The position numbers and the translations under genes were made by a program. Shown here piece after piece: positions 21,415-30,846 of a stretch of DNA of 64,000 bases (positions are counted from its first letter, which is position 1; every line of letters starts with the position of its first letter). The DNA lies in the NCBI GenBank assembly GCA_009829735.1, contig CM020619.1, forward strand, positions 32,652,283 to 32,716,282, read 5' to 3'. The notes below the pieces were generated by a model. That model worked only from the letters and a program-made list of their open reading frames with translations. It was not told the DNA's origin and made no database searches. Origin of the DNA: Pyropia yezoensis. Lineage: Eukaryota; Rhodophyta; Bangiophyceae; Bangiales; Bangiaceae.

Positions 21415-21455
21415 GAGTGTTTCCAACAACGTCACGACGATCTCGATACCATCTC
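21415..21455 (+). repeat. Harbinger left terminal inverted repeat
   Basis: Begins GAGTGTTTCCAACAACGTCA directly after TAA (21412-21414) and ends at GATACCATCTC. Its reverse complement is found at 42658-42699. Confidence 0.85.
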
Positions 21456-22079
21456 TCATACATTTTCGCAGCTTTCATTTGAGCCCACACGTGGCTTCCA
21501 AACGTCTCTCGGCCAATGAGAGCCCAGCGGGGGCTTGTGGGCCGCCGCTGGGGTCCGGTCGCGTCCCAAATTGGCCAGATTCGGGCCTCCGTTTCGGGTT
21601 TAGACGCGAATGGAGTTGATGGAGTTGTTTCAAGTCGTGCGAGCCACGTTTACGCAGAAGATCGTCACGACGATGTCGGAAACGATCTCCCCCCCCCTAC
21701 TTCGTTGCAGAGATCGTCGTGACGATCTCGTTTCGGGTTATGGGAGCGCTTATTGCCGTTTTTAACGCTAGAACGGGGCCCTGCGTGAAAGATTCGCGAC
21801 CCTCTCGAAAGTGTCTGGACGCAATCTGGAAGTCTGCAGGATTGGATGATTGGGCATATGGCGCGTGGTCGTGTGGATCCGCAGCGGTCCGTTGGGCACG
21901 AGTCCTGGTGGTCGTCCCCCCCCCCTCTCGGATCCCCCACACCGCACGCACGTATTCTACGCATCGACGTGGTCCGTTCAAATCATACGCACGCCGCCGG
22001 ACGCCACTCCGGCGAGCGTACCCCCAACACCCCCGGCAAAATAACAAAAAATACAACATTTCGTGCAGGGCCCCGCCCC

Positions 22080-22670
22080 CGGCGCGGGCCCGCGCTGGCG
22101 GAGGGGGGGCCGCCCCCCCCCCCACAACAGGCTCCCACGGGGGGGGGGCTGGGTGGGGAGGGGCGTGCACACCCCCCGCAGCACGTTTGGCACGGGGGGG
22201 GGGGCTTCCAGCGGTGGAATGGGGGGGGGGGCGTCGCGGGGAGGGGCGTGCACCCCCCCCGGAGCACGTTCCTGCGGGGGGGGGGCCTCCCGCGGTGGAT
22301 TGGGGGGGGAGGCGCGTGCACCCCCCCCGGGGGACGCTGCTGCGGGGAGGGGGGCATCCAGGGGTGGATCTGGGGGGGCTTCGCGGGCCGCGTGGGACGG
22401 CTCACGTCGTACCAGCGACGTGACCACCACTGTCGTGACGCTCATCGTCGTCACCACCGTCGTCACCGCCGTCGTCGGTCTGTTCGGGGGCGACGGCCCA
22501 CCACCGTCGTGACGCTCATCGCCGTCACCACCGTCGTCACCACCGTCGTCACCGCCGTCGTCGGTCTGTTTGTGGGCCGCGTGCGACGGCCCACCACGCA
22601 TCGGCAGGCCCACCACCGTCGCCACCTCCGCCACCGTCGCCACCTCCACCACTGTCGTCTCCGCCGCCAC
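22080..22670. repeat. G-rich tandem repeats, then GTCGTCACC repeats, upstream of the transposase
   Basis: 22080-22390 holds about five degenerate units of about 63 bp (GGGGCGTGCACCCCCCC..., ...GTGGATTGGGGGGG). 22400-22670 holds imperfect repeats of CACCACCGTCGTGACGCTCA and CCGCCGTCGTCGGTCTGTT. Both lie between the left inverted repeat and the transposase ATG, where a promoter would be expected. No ORF is credible here. Confidence 0.7.
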
Positions 22671-22720
22671 CGTGTGTGTGCTGGGGGTTGGGAGGTGAGG
22701 TGGGGCTGCAGTTTTGGAAG

Positions 22721-24457
22721 ATGGCTGCCCTCGAGCCTTTTGATCGAGAGGCATGGGAGGTGTCCGATGGATCGGCGGACGAGGTCCACGCAGCTGTTCT
22801 AGCTGCGCGGCTCTCTCTAACGCGACGCAGACACTACATCGCTCTGTCGGGTGCGGTTGCCCGACGCCGCCGGCGTCGCGGCGGCTCGGTGCCTGGGCGT
22901 CGTGCCAACCGGTTGCGTGGACTTGAGCGCGGCTACCGAAGCATCGAGGCTGACTACTTTGGGGAGGACGTGAACCCACCTGTGTACGGCGAGACTGATT
23001 TTGAGACTCGGTTCCGCGTGCCTCGCAATGTGTTTATGGCGGTCTACGACGACGTGAAGGACCTGCCGTATTGGAAGCGCACCATCAACGCCAGTGGGCG
23101 GCCACAGGCGCATGCCCTGCAGAAGGTGGTGGCCGCCATTCGTGTGCTGGCGTACGGTGAGGCCGCTGATCGGCCTGACGAGTATGTCCGACTGTCCAAG
23201 TCCACAACGGCGGTGGCGACGCAAATGCTTGTCGACCACATCGTCGACAACTACGAGGAGTTTTTCCTGCGCCCCCCAAACATGGACGAGCTGGCCCATA
23301 TTCTTGACCGCAACGCGCAACGTGGGATACCTGGGTGCATGGGGAGCATCGACTGCTCGCATTGGGGTTGGCGCATGTGCCCCAAGGCTTTGGCGGGCCA
23401 GTACCAGGACTACAAGAAGCGGCGCTCCGTGGTAATGGAGACAGTCTGCGATGAGGACCTGTACATCTGGCACTTTTTCGTGGGGCCACCGGGCAGCCAG
23501 AACGACCTGAATGTGTGGGGCCAATCACCGCTCTGCATGGACATTACGAACGGTCTATGGCCCCCTGACAATTTTGAGTACACACTGAATGGCCGCACGC
23601 GTCGCTTGCTGTACTACTTAGCCGACGGTGTGTATCCCAAGTTCCCCATTTTTGCCCGACCCTTTCCACGCGCCACCTCCAACACCCTGAAGAAGTGCAC
23701 TTACAACCGGCTGCAAGAGGCGCTTCGCAAGGACGTTGAGCGTCTGTATGGCGTAATGACCGCGCGCTTTCACATCCTTCTCCACCCGGCCAAGTATCAC
23801 TCTGTTGACCGTATCATCCGCACCGCCAAGGCTGTCGCTATTTTGCACAACATGATTGTCATCAACCGCCGCGACGGGTACATCTCCCGCCTCCGCATGG
23901 GAGATTTATACGGCCAGGCCGGCGCAGCGGCCTCTGTCATGATGGCCGCTGCGCAGGCTGAAGCAGAGGCCGCAGAGGCCGGAGAGGCCGCGGGGAGTGA
24001 CTCCTTGTCGGCCTTCTCGTGGTCCTCTTCGTCGTCTTCGTCGTCGTCTTCGTCCGGTACCGCTGGTAGTGGCAGCAGTGTCGGTGCGGGTGGTGGTGCG
24101 GGCGCTGTGGGTGACGGCACGGCGGCCGCAGCGGGCGTATCTGGACGCGCGGGAGGTATTGCCGCCGGTGGGGGTGGTGCATCGGCCGCGGGGGGTGCAG
24201 CCTGTCCACCTGATGGAACTGGAGGTGGTGCTGGTACTGCAGGGGCGGGGACCGGGGCCGGAGGCGGGAACGGCGCGCAGGGTAATGGCCGTGTCGCCCC
24301 GACTTGGCGGACTGACGATATCAGGCGCCAGTCTGCTCTGACCAGTCCGATTGAGCACGAGCGACTACGCGCTGACCTGATGGCACACGTGTGGGAGAAC
24401 AAGGCGGAGGCTCTGGCGCCGTTTCTGCACCGCCGTCATGCGTTGGTGTACATGTAG
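22721..24457 (+). CDS. PIF/Harbinger DDE transposase
   Basis: 578 residues from the ATG at 22721 (AAGATGG; the frame is open upstream but from a GTG). It catalyses cut-and-paste transposition of the surrounding element in the nucleus. The catalytic region matches the plant/oomycete Harbinger type (DDE_Tnp_4/Plant_tran): D211 in MGSIDCSHWGW, D302 in YYLADGVYPKF, and the third acidic position in RKDVER (D338/E340). Also conserved are GQYQDYKK, PGSQNDLNVWGQSPL and AVAILHNMIV. A Gly/Ala/Ser-rich insert with a Ser run (about 415-530) precedes a family-typical C-terminal helix ending ADLMAHVWENK. The length is near the upper end for the family because of that insert. It faces the Myb-like gene convergently. 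The ORF is intact, so the element may be recent or active. Confidence 0.93.
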   Translation: MAALEPFDREAWEVSDGSADEVHAAVLAARLSLTRRRHYIALSGAVARRRRRRGGSVPGRRANRLRGLERGYRSIEADYFGEDVNPPVYGETDFETRFRVPRNVFMAVYDDVKDLPYWKRTINASGRPQAHALQKVVAAIRVLAYGEAADRPDEYVRLSKSTTAVATQMLVDHIVDNYEEFFLRPPNMDELAHILDRNAQRGIPGCMGSIDCSHWGWRMCPKALAGQYQDYKKRRSVVMETVCDEDLYIWHFFVGPPGSQNDLNVWGQSPLCMDITNGLWPPDNFEYTLNGRTRRLLYYLADGVYPKFPIFARPFPRATSNTLKKCTYNRLQEALRKDVERLYGVMTARFHILLHPAKYHSVDRIIRTAKAVAILHNMIVINRRDGYISRLRMGDLYGQAGAAASVMMAAAQAEAEAAEAGEAAGSDSLSAFSWSSSSSSSSSSSGTAGSGSSVGAGGGAGAVGDGTAAAAGVSGRAGGIAAGGGGASAAGGAACPPDGTGGGAGTAGAGTGAGGGNGAQGNGRVAPTWRTDDIRRQSALTSPIEHERLRADLMAHVWENKAEALAPFLHRRHALVYM

Positions 24458-24479
24458 GTGGGTGGGCGGCTGCCTTAAA

Positions 24480-24545
24480 GGTTTTTTTTTCCCCTCGGGG
24501 TTTTTTTTTTCCTCACCTGTGAGCCGGTCTAGCGTGGAAAAATGG
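24480..24545 (+). other. T-rich 3' flank of the transposase gene
   Basis: Directly after the stop is a T11 run, CCCCTCGGGG and another T11 run. It may lie in the 3' untranslated region. I do not call it a bacterial-type terminator because the context is eukaryotic. Confidence 0.3.
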
Positions 24546-24589
24546 CCGTTGGCGTGGCAAAAACGCAAGGGGCGGGACGCCTTGGCGGT

Positions 24590-25375
24590 GGGGGGGTGGC
24601 AGCGACGCAGCGGCCGACTTGTCGGCCGCCTGTGCGCCCGGCTGCTGCCACCGGTGTGGCACGAATGTGGGGGGGGGGATGCCTTGGCGGTGGGAGGGTG
24701 ACAGCGACACAGCGGCCGACTTGTCGGCCGCCTGTGCGCCTGCATGCTGCCACCGACGTGGCAAGGAAGTGGGGGGGGGGACGCCTTTGCGGTGGGGGGT
24801 GGCAGCGACGCAGCAGCTGACTTGTCGGCCGCCGATGCGCCTGGCTGCTGCCACCGACGTGGCAAGGAAGTGGGGGGGGGGATGCCTTGGCGGGGGGGGG
24901 TGGCAGCGACGCAGCGGCCGACTTGTCGGCCACCTGTGCGCCTGGCTGCTGCCACCGGTGTGGCACGAATGTGGGGGGGGGGGATGCCTTGGCGGTGGGA
25001 GGGTGACAGCGACACAGCGGCCGACTTGTCGGCCGCCTGTGCGCCTGCATGCTGCCACCGACGTGGCAAGGAAGTGGGGGGGGGGACGCCTTTGCGGTGG
25101 GGGGTGGCAGCGACGCAGCAGCTGACTTGTCGGCCGCCTATGCGCCTTGCTGCTGCCACCGACGTGGCAAGGAAGTGGGGGGGGGGATGCCTTGGCGGTG
25201 GGGGGTGGCAGCGACGCCGCGGCCGACTTGTCGGCCACCTGTGCGCCTGGCTGCTGCCACCGGTGTGGCACGAATGTGGGGGGGGGGGATGCCTTGGCGG
25301 TGGGAGGGTGACAGCGACACAGCGGCCGACTTGTCGGCCGCCTGTGGGCCTGGCTGCTGGCGCGAGCGTGGCGGG
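24590..25375. repeat. 102-bp satellite with a hairpin in each unit, 8 copies
   Basis: Eight tandem units of about 102 bp. Each carries GCGGCCGACTTGTCGGCCGC, a perfect 9-bp stem with a TT loop (two units have the left arm changed to CAGCTGAC). Each also carries GGTGGCAGCGACGCAG, GCTGCCACCGACGTGGCAAG or GGTGTGGCACGAATG, and a G8-G10 run. The array sits exactly between the convergent transposase and Myb-like genes. It reads open on the minus strand (ADKSAA...), which is a property of the repeat. Confidence 0.9.
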
Positions 25376-25703
25376 GGAGTGGAGGAGGCGAGGACGCAGC
25401 TGAGCGAAGTTCAGGACAGCCAGAGCTTAGGAAAGACAAAACGGCAGGTGGAGCATTTACCACGCCAACCAAGCCCTCAAGGCACACCCCACGCGTGGTG
25501 ACACACAGGCCCCACTTAATGGCGCCAACAAAAAGCAGACAGACGGCGCCAACATAAAGCAGACCATCGACAAGTGGCGTAGAATCAGGCACGCAAAGGA
25601 AAAAAACATTTGTCAGGCAACCGTGGGTACGTGCACACGAACATCAGACACAGCAGATGCAAGCCAAAACGAGCAGTGCCACAAAAAAAAACACAAGCAC
25701 ACA
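25376..25703. other. Intergenic DNA at the 3' end of the Myb-like gene
   Basis: Lower GC than the surroundings, with A-runs. It includes a direct repeat of GGCGCCAACA-AAAGCAGAC at about 25520 and 25547. It would hold the 3' untranslated regions of the two convergent genes. No ORF is credible. Confidence 0.4.
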
Positions 25704-28250
25704 TCACATGTACAAGTCATCGTCGTCCTCCTCATCCTCCAACTCCTTCACCGACCTAATGAGCGGGTCAAACTCGTCCTCATCACCGTCCACGTTGTCG
25801 TACTCCCCCACATCGTCGTCCTGCTCAGAATCTGCCACAGAGGGCTCGGGGGACGGTGTAGTGGAACGATAAACGGGCATGCGCTTCGGCCCTTTGCCCT
25901 TCTGACTGACAAAGCCTCCGGCAGCGGCGGCAAACTGCAGCTGCTTGGTGATCTGCGCCCGTCGGCCGACGGATAGAAGGGCGGCCGCAGAGCGGCCACC
26001 CGCGGAGCGGCCACCCGCAGGGGCCACCACGTTCCGCAGAGGTGGGGCGGGCGTCACCGGTGTCGCTGCCGCTGACACCCCAGTCGCCCTGCGCGGACCG
26101 GTGCCGCGCTGCCCCGGAGTCCCTGAGGACCCCTCCGTGGGCAGATCCGCCAATGGAGGCCACTCCATCGGTACAGGTGCCAGCAGCGGGGACGGCGGTG
26201 GCTGCAGCGGAGGCCACTCCATAGGCACAGATGCCCGAGGTGGGGACGGCGGTGGCTGCTGGCTCTCCCAGGACGCCGGAGAGTTTGGCAAAGTGGGTGG
26301 AAGAGGTCCAGCGGGGGGGGCTGCAGGGGCGGCCGTGGCCCCGGCGGCCGCTGATGAGCGGCCGTCCGAGGGCCGTGAGCCCGCACCAGCCGCGACAGCG
26401 CCGGAGGCCGCGGCTTCGCCAGCAGCCGCGGCCCCTGGCTCGTCATCTGTCGCGGTCATGGCGGCGGCCGCCCCACCCCCCGCCCCCCCCGCCACCGGGC
26501 CCCCCGCCCCCCCCACCGCCGCCCCGCCGTCCCCCGCGACTGTCGGAGCCGCGGCTGCTGAAGCGGCCGCCTCCCCTCCGGGCCCTCCACCAGCATCTGC
26601 GGCGCCCTCGCCGCTGCTGGACGCCCCCGCAGGTGCCGGTGCGTTGGCGGCCATGTGCTGTGCGATGAGCGCATCGGCGCGCCGGGCTAAAAACGCGCGG
26701 AAGCGCGGCACGTCCCGAATGCCGGGGGCCGACAGTGCCGCAATCAGGTTCCTGTCCGCAGTGGCCCCCGCGATGACCTTCAGCGCTTCAGTGTTGGCGC
26801 TACTCTCCTTCGCCATGGCAGCGTCGCGCGCGCGCGCGGCCATCTGCTCCAAAGTAGACTGGGTGCCCAGGGGGCGGTCAACGAAAGTGCCAGGGCGCCG
26901 ACGCTTGCCACGAGCCACAGGCGTCGAGTCGCCATCTGCGTCCTGGGACTCCGTTCCGTCGGCGGCGGTGGCCCCCTCAGCAGAAGCGGCTGCCGACCCG
27001 CTGGCCGATCCCCCAACAGAGGAAGCGGCCGCCCCGGCCGCACCCGCGGCCGACCTCGCGGCCGCGGCGGCGGGGCGCTCGGAGCGCCGCGCCGCCATCG
27101 CGGCCGAAGCCGCGGCGCCGCTGTACTTGTCTGACTCGCGCAAAACACGCCACGCCGGTAGCCAGTGGATTGCCCTGGACTCCAACGACTTGAGGGCCGG
27201 GTTGGGGACGTACTTCCCGGCCCTCATTGCCTCGTAGATGTCGCGCCTCTCAAACTTGGCCATCATGGCCAGCTCCATGTCCTGCTCGGAGGGGTTCCCA
27301 GTCAGGCTCTTGCTCTCCACGTAGACGCGGGCGCACACCAGGCGCATGACCTTCTCCGACAGCTTCTGGTAGTACCACTGGACGCCCGTAGACTCGCGAA
27401 TGACGCGCAGATGAGGGCCGCGCCCCACCCCCCCGTGAGCGGCCCTCATGCGGGCCATGCGCCGCTGGAAGTTGGCCGTCACTACCGCAAAGAACTCCTT
27501 CCCCTTCTGGTCCGTCCCCACCACAGCGTCCTCCGACTCCTCGAGCCACGCCTTGCTCAGCTGTACGCGCTCGACGTCGGAGTAGGGGATCCCGTGGGTG
27601 TGGACGCGAGCTCCCAATCCAGGTCCGCCATCGCCCGCAGCCGTTCCGCCTCCGCGGCTTCCGCGGCCGCTCTCGTCGCGGCCACGACCGCGGCCTCGAG
27701 ACCCCACCGGACCAACGGCGGGGCCAGCACTGCCGGCCCCGCCCCCCCCGCCGGCACCACCTCCCCCGACGGCGGCCCCGGCGGCAGCGACGCCGGCGGC
27801 GACACGGGCGGCGACACCGGCGGCGACACCAGCGGCGCCGGCTGCTGCGGCTCCTCGGCCCCTCTGGGGGTGGGGGCCCCCAGCACCACGACGGGCGCCT
27901 CCTCCCGATCGTCGCCGTGCACGGGCCCCGGCCGCTGCGGCTGCGGCCTCTTCGCCCTCGTCCCCGTCGCCGTCGGTGACTGCATCGTCGTCCCAGGTAG
28001 AGCTGGGGCGGCCGCCTGTTGGTGGTGGCCGACCGCCTCTGGCGCGGGCGCGGCCACCGCGGGATGGCCGGTCGTAGTTGCCTGCGTGACGTCGGCGGCC
28101 GCGCCCGGTGGCGGCCCCACTGCCGGTGGACGTTGCCCCGCTGTCGGGGCTGCCGGCGCGAGGGTCCCCGCCAGCACCGCCGGCACTGCCGGCACCGCCG
28201 GCGTGCCCCCCTCCTCTCGACTGTCCTCCAAAGAAGGGGGAAGAGGACAT
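25704..28250 (-). CDS. Harbinger accessory Myb/SANT-like DNA-binding protein
   Basis: 848 residues from the ATG at 28250. The N-terminal 200 residues are Gly/Arg/Ala-rich and probably disordered. Residues about 220-310 form a trihelix/Myb-like module: GIPYSDVERVQLSKAWLEES, then VVGTDQKGKEFFAVV, then VQWYYQKLSEKVMRL. This is the pattern of the Myb-like second protein of PIF/Harbinger elements, which in characterised cases helps import the transposase and bind the ends. A SKSLTGNPSEQDMELAMMAKF segment follows, as in the NAM-associated family. The C-terminal half is low-complexity and ends in an acidic run (DEDEFDPLI...DDDDLYM). The first 690 nt overlap, in another frame, the end of the interrupted ORF described at 27557-30086. 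The true N terminus may therefore lie there, after a frame change. Confidence 0.8.
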   Translation of the reverse strand: MSSSPFFGGQSRGGGHAGGAGSAGGAGGDPRAGSPDSGATSTGSGAATGRGRRRHAGNYDRPSRGGRARARGGRPPPTGGRPSSTWDDDAVTDGDGDEGEEAAAAAAGARARRRSGGGARRGAGGPHPQRGRGAAAAGAAGVAAGVAARVAAGVAAAGAAVGGGGAGGGGGAGSAGPAVGPVGSRGRGRGRDESGRGSRGGGTAAGDGGPGLGARVHTHGIPYSDVERVQLSKAWLEESEDAVVGTDQKGKEFFAVVTANFQRRMARMRAAHGGVGRGPHLRVIRESTGVQWYYQKLSEKVMRLVCARVYVESKSLTGNPSEQDMELAMMAKFERRDIYEAMRAGKYVPNPALKSLESRAIHWLPAWRVLRESDKYSGAAASAAMAARRSERPAAAAARSAAGAAGAAASSVGGSASGSAAASAEGATAADGTESQDADGDSTPVARGKRRRPGTFVDRPLGTQSTLEQMAARARDAAMAKESSANTEALKVIAGATADRNLIAALSAPGIRDVPRFRAFLARRADALIAQHMAANAPAPAGASSSGEGAADAGGGPGGEAAASAAAAPTVAGDGGAAVGGAGGPVAGGAGGGAAAAMTATDDEPGAAAAGEAAASGAVAAGAGSRPSDGRSSAAAGATAAPAAPPAGPLPPTLPNSPASWESQQPPPSPPRASVPMEWPPLQPPPSPLLAPVPMEWPPLADLPTEGSSGTPGQRGTGPRRATGVSAAATPVTPAPPLRNVVAPAGGRSAGGRSAAALLSVGRRAQITKQLQFAAAAGGFVSQKGKGPKRMPVYRSTTPSPEPSVADSEQDDDVGEYDNVDGDEDEFDPLIRSVKELEDEEDDDDLYM

Positions 28251-30086
28251 GGCGGACCCGCAGCGGGTGTTGCTGCGGCTGCTGCTGCTGCCGGTGACCC
28301 CGGCAGCAATGGGCGATCTTGCGCTGGCCAACTGCTCGAGGATGGCCGCAGTGGTGGGCCGGTGCTGCTCGGCCCACCCAGGGGAGTCCCTCGCACGCCG
28401 CCTCGCGGGGAGCCCTCCACCGGGCCCGCAGCAGCTCCTCGAGCGCTTGCCTCGAGAAGCCTATCCGACGGCGCCAATGGCAACGATCTCTGCTGGCCGC
28501 TCCCCAGCGCGGAAGACGACAGCTGGTTGCTGCCCAGGGCCGCCTCCCCCGCTATCTGGGCAGTCGGCGGCCCCTGCCCAACGCCAATCGACGGCGGCCC
28601 TTGGACCCGCGGAGTCGTCCGCCCCCCTAGCTGGGTGCTGGGCCACCCGCTCGGTGCAGCCTGGTCGCTGCCAGCCAGGGGCGGCCGGTGATCCCTTCGA
28701 GGGCTGCTCGGCCGCCCTTGCTGCTGCTGCTGCTGCTGGTTGTCCGGCCGGTTCGGCTCCGCCTGGCCGCCGCCAAAGAGCGGCGGCCCCTCCCAATAGC
28801 GGGGACTGGCCGGCCGCCCCTGCTGGTGGGTGTCCGGCCGGCTCGGCCCCGCCTGGCCGCCGCCAAAGAGCGGCGGCCCCTCCCAATAGCTGGGACTGGC
28901 CGGCCGCCCCTGCTGGTGGGTGTCCGGCCGGCTCGGCCCCGCCTGGCCGCCGCCAAAGAGCGGCGGCCCCTCCCAATAGCTGGGACTGGCCGGCCGCCCC
29001 TGCTGGTGGGTGTCCGGCCGGCTCGGCCCCGCCTGGCAGCCGCCAAAGAGCGGCGGCCCCTCCCAAAAGCGGACACTGGTCGGTCGTCCCGGCTGGTGGT
29101 CGGCTTCCCGGTTCTGCCTCGCGTGGCCGTCTCCAAACAACGGCGGCCGGGCGTCCCTGCGTGGGCTCGTCGGCCGCCCTTGCTGCTGCTGCTGCAAGTG
29201 GTTCTCCCACCGGCTGGGCCCCGCCTGGCCGTCCCCAAACAGCCGCGGCCGATCGTCCCTGCGAGGGCTCGTCGGCCGCCCTTGCTGCTGCTCCTGCGGG
29301 TAGTGCTCCCACCGGCTGGGCCCCGCCTGGCCGTCCCCAAACAGCCGCGGCCGATCGTCCCTGCGTGGGCTCGTCGGCCGCCCTTGCTGCTGCTGCTGCA
29401 AGTGGTTCTCCCACCGGCTGGGCCCCGCCTGGCCGTCCCCAAACAGCCGCGGCCGATCGTCCCTGCGTGGGCTCGTCGGCCGCCCTTGCTGCTGCTCCTG
29501 CGGGTAGTGCTCCCACCGGCTGGGCCCCGCCTGGCCGTCCCCAAACAGCCGCGGCCGATCGTCCTTGCGTGGGCTCGTCGGCCGCCCTTGCTGCTGCTCC
29601 TGCGGGTAGTGCTCCCACCGACTGCGCCCCGCCTGGCCGTCCCCAAACAGCCGCGGCCGATCGTCCCTGCGTGGGCTCGTCGGCCGCCCTTGCTGCTGCT
29701 CCTGCGGGTAGTGCTCCCACCGGCTGGGCCCCGCCTGGCCGTCCCCAAACAGCCGCGGCCGATCGTCCCTGCGTGGGCTCGTCGGCCGCCCTTGCTCCTG
29801 CTGCTGCTGCTGGTCTTGCCACCGGCTTGGCCGAGACTGGCCCCCTCCAAACAGCGGCGGCCCCTCCCAATAGCGGGGACTGCTCGGCCGCCCTGGCTGA
29901 TGGTGCCACCGGGTCGGTCCCCCCTGGCCCTGGCCGCCGCCGCCAACCAGCGGCGGCCCCTCCCAGCGGGGAGCGGTCGGCCGCCCCGGATGGGCGTTGG
30001 TCCACCCGCCCGGCGCCGCCTGGCCGCCGCCGTCGTTCAACGGCTCTTCTGTCGGTTGGCGCTGGCGCCCGGTGTCCCACTCCGTC
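27557..30086 (-). pseudogene. 3' part of a Harbinger cargo ORF cut by retrotransposon A
   Basis: This minus-strand frame enters from the 3' LTR of element A; the true coding part begins at 30086. Its 5' part lies at 39742-40217. Removing the retrotransposon and one copy of the GGTAC duplication leaves 476 + 2530 = 3006 nt, exactly 1002 codons, with no stop at the junction. This segment encodes a Pro/Gln/Arg-rich protein built of tandem repeats (RPTSPRRDDRPRLFGDGQ type, 34 residues, about seven copies; YWEGPPLFGGGQAGPSR type, 30 residues, about four copies). It then has a Pro/Ala-rich tail and ends just where the Myb-like domain starts in the -1 frame. It could be the N-terminal half of the Myb protein if the frame break is an error or a programmed shift. 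Function unknown. Confidence 0.6.
28735..29815. repeat. Coding minisatellite (90-bp x about 4, 102-bp x about 7)
   Basis: 28735-29085 holds four units of 90 bp (CTGGTGGGTGTCCGGCCGGC...). 29150-29815 holds about seven units of 102 bp (CGTCGGCCGCCCTTGCTGCT...). All are in phase with the minus-strand cargo ORF. Both periods are multiples of three, consistent with selection on, or expansion within, a translated frame. Plus-strand frames through the block are shadows. Confidence 0.85.
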
Positions 30087-30091
30087 GGTAC
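30087..30091. other. Target-site duplication GGTAC of element A (left copy)
   Basis: GGTAC directly precedes the LTR at 30092 and is repeated directly after the other LTR at 39742-39746. Five bp is the expected duplication for Ty3/gypsy integrases. Confidence 0.9.
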
Positions 30092-30662
30092 TGTGGTATA
30101 AAACTCGATCCTCTCAGACACGTGTCAATATCCCTCGGGGAAAAGGGACAGGTAACACAGAAAGGGGAACTACGAGAATGGTATGCCTGTTGCCTCACGT
30201 GCCTGCTCGCAGAGCAAACAGATGCGCACGGTAGTGCATACGGGGAAGAGGAAAGCAAACGCGCAGTTGTCTTTTTCCTGAGGGCGCGGGCCAAGGGCGC
30301 CTCGCTGTCCCTCTTAACGTGCATCTGGGGGAGCCTCGGCACGTTGGCCGGGTAGCCCCCCCATAACCCCGAGTGGCCCCGACCCGAGTCTAACCTCGTC
30401 AGGTCGGGGGCCACTATCACTACTAATTCTATTCCCACTCACTAATCTCACACTCAAATTCTCTCAAATCAAGTCCCTCACAAGTATGCAAAAACCCATC
30501 AGCAATCCCTCTCTCACGTGTGGATAGCGTAGTCCACCGCATCCCAGTGCCGGGCACGGGCCACGGCCGCCAACCATCACCACACGGCGGGCGTGTTCTG
30601 GCACCTGGTGCCCTCTGGTTGTAGTCCCGGGTCGGCGCCAAGTCGGGGCCAGGGATGCTACA
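30092..30662 (-). repeat. 3' LTR of element A
   Basis: 571 bp, TGTGGTATAA...GGGATGCTACA as read on the plus strand. A TATAAAA lies at 30097-30103 on the plus strand, that is, antisense to the element. Transcription from it would run through the LTR toward the antisense ORF at 30847. Confidence 0.93.
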
Positions 30663-30676
30663 TAGCTCCCTCCCTA
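30663..30676 (-). other. Polypurine tract of element A
   Basis: Minus-strand TAGGGAGGGAGCTA abuts the 3' LTR, the usual position for the plus-strand DNA primer. Confidence 0.7.
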
Positions 30677-30846
30677 GTCCGGCACGTCCTCGGGCCGAAC
30701 CAGGTGCCACCGTGCACAGCCTCGAGCACGTCCACACCGGTGCCGAGGTCGAGCGTCTTCACCCTGGTCACGATCACCTGCTCCGGTTCTCTGCCCCCCT
30801 TCTCTCCTTCACCTTGGCCCTCGCGTTCCCCCGGAGTCTGGACGTC

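Noticed and set aside
24480-24520. Rho-independent terminator
   Set aside because: CCCC-TCGGGG with T-runs looks like one, but the genes are eukaryotic transposon genes.
28108-30355. Long plus-strand frames (708 and 555 codons)
   Set aside because: They are antisense shadows of the in-phase minisatellite in the minus-strand cargo ORF and run into the LTR.
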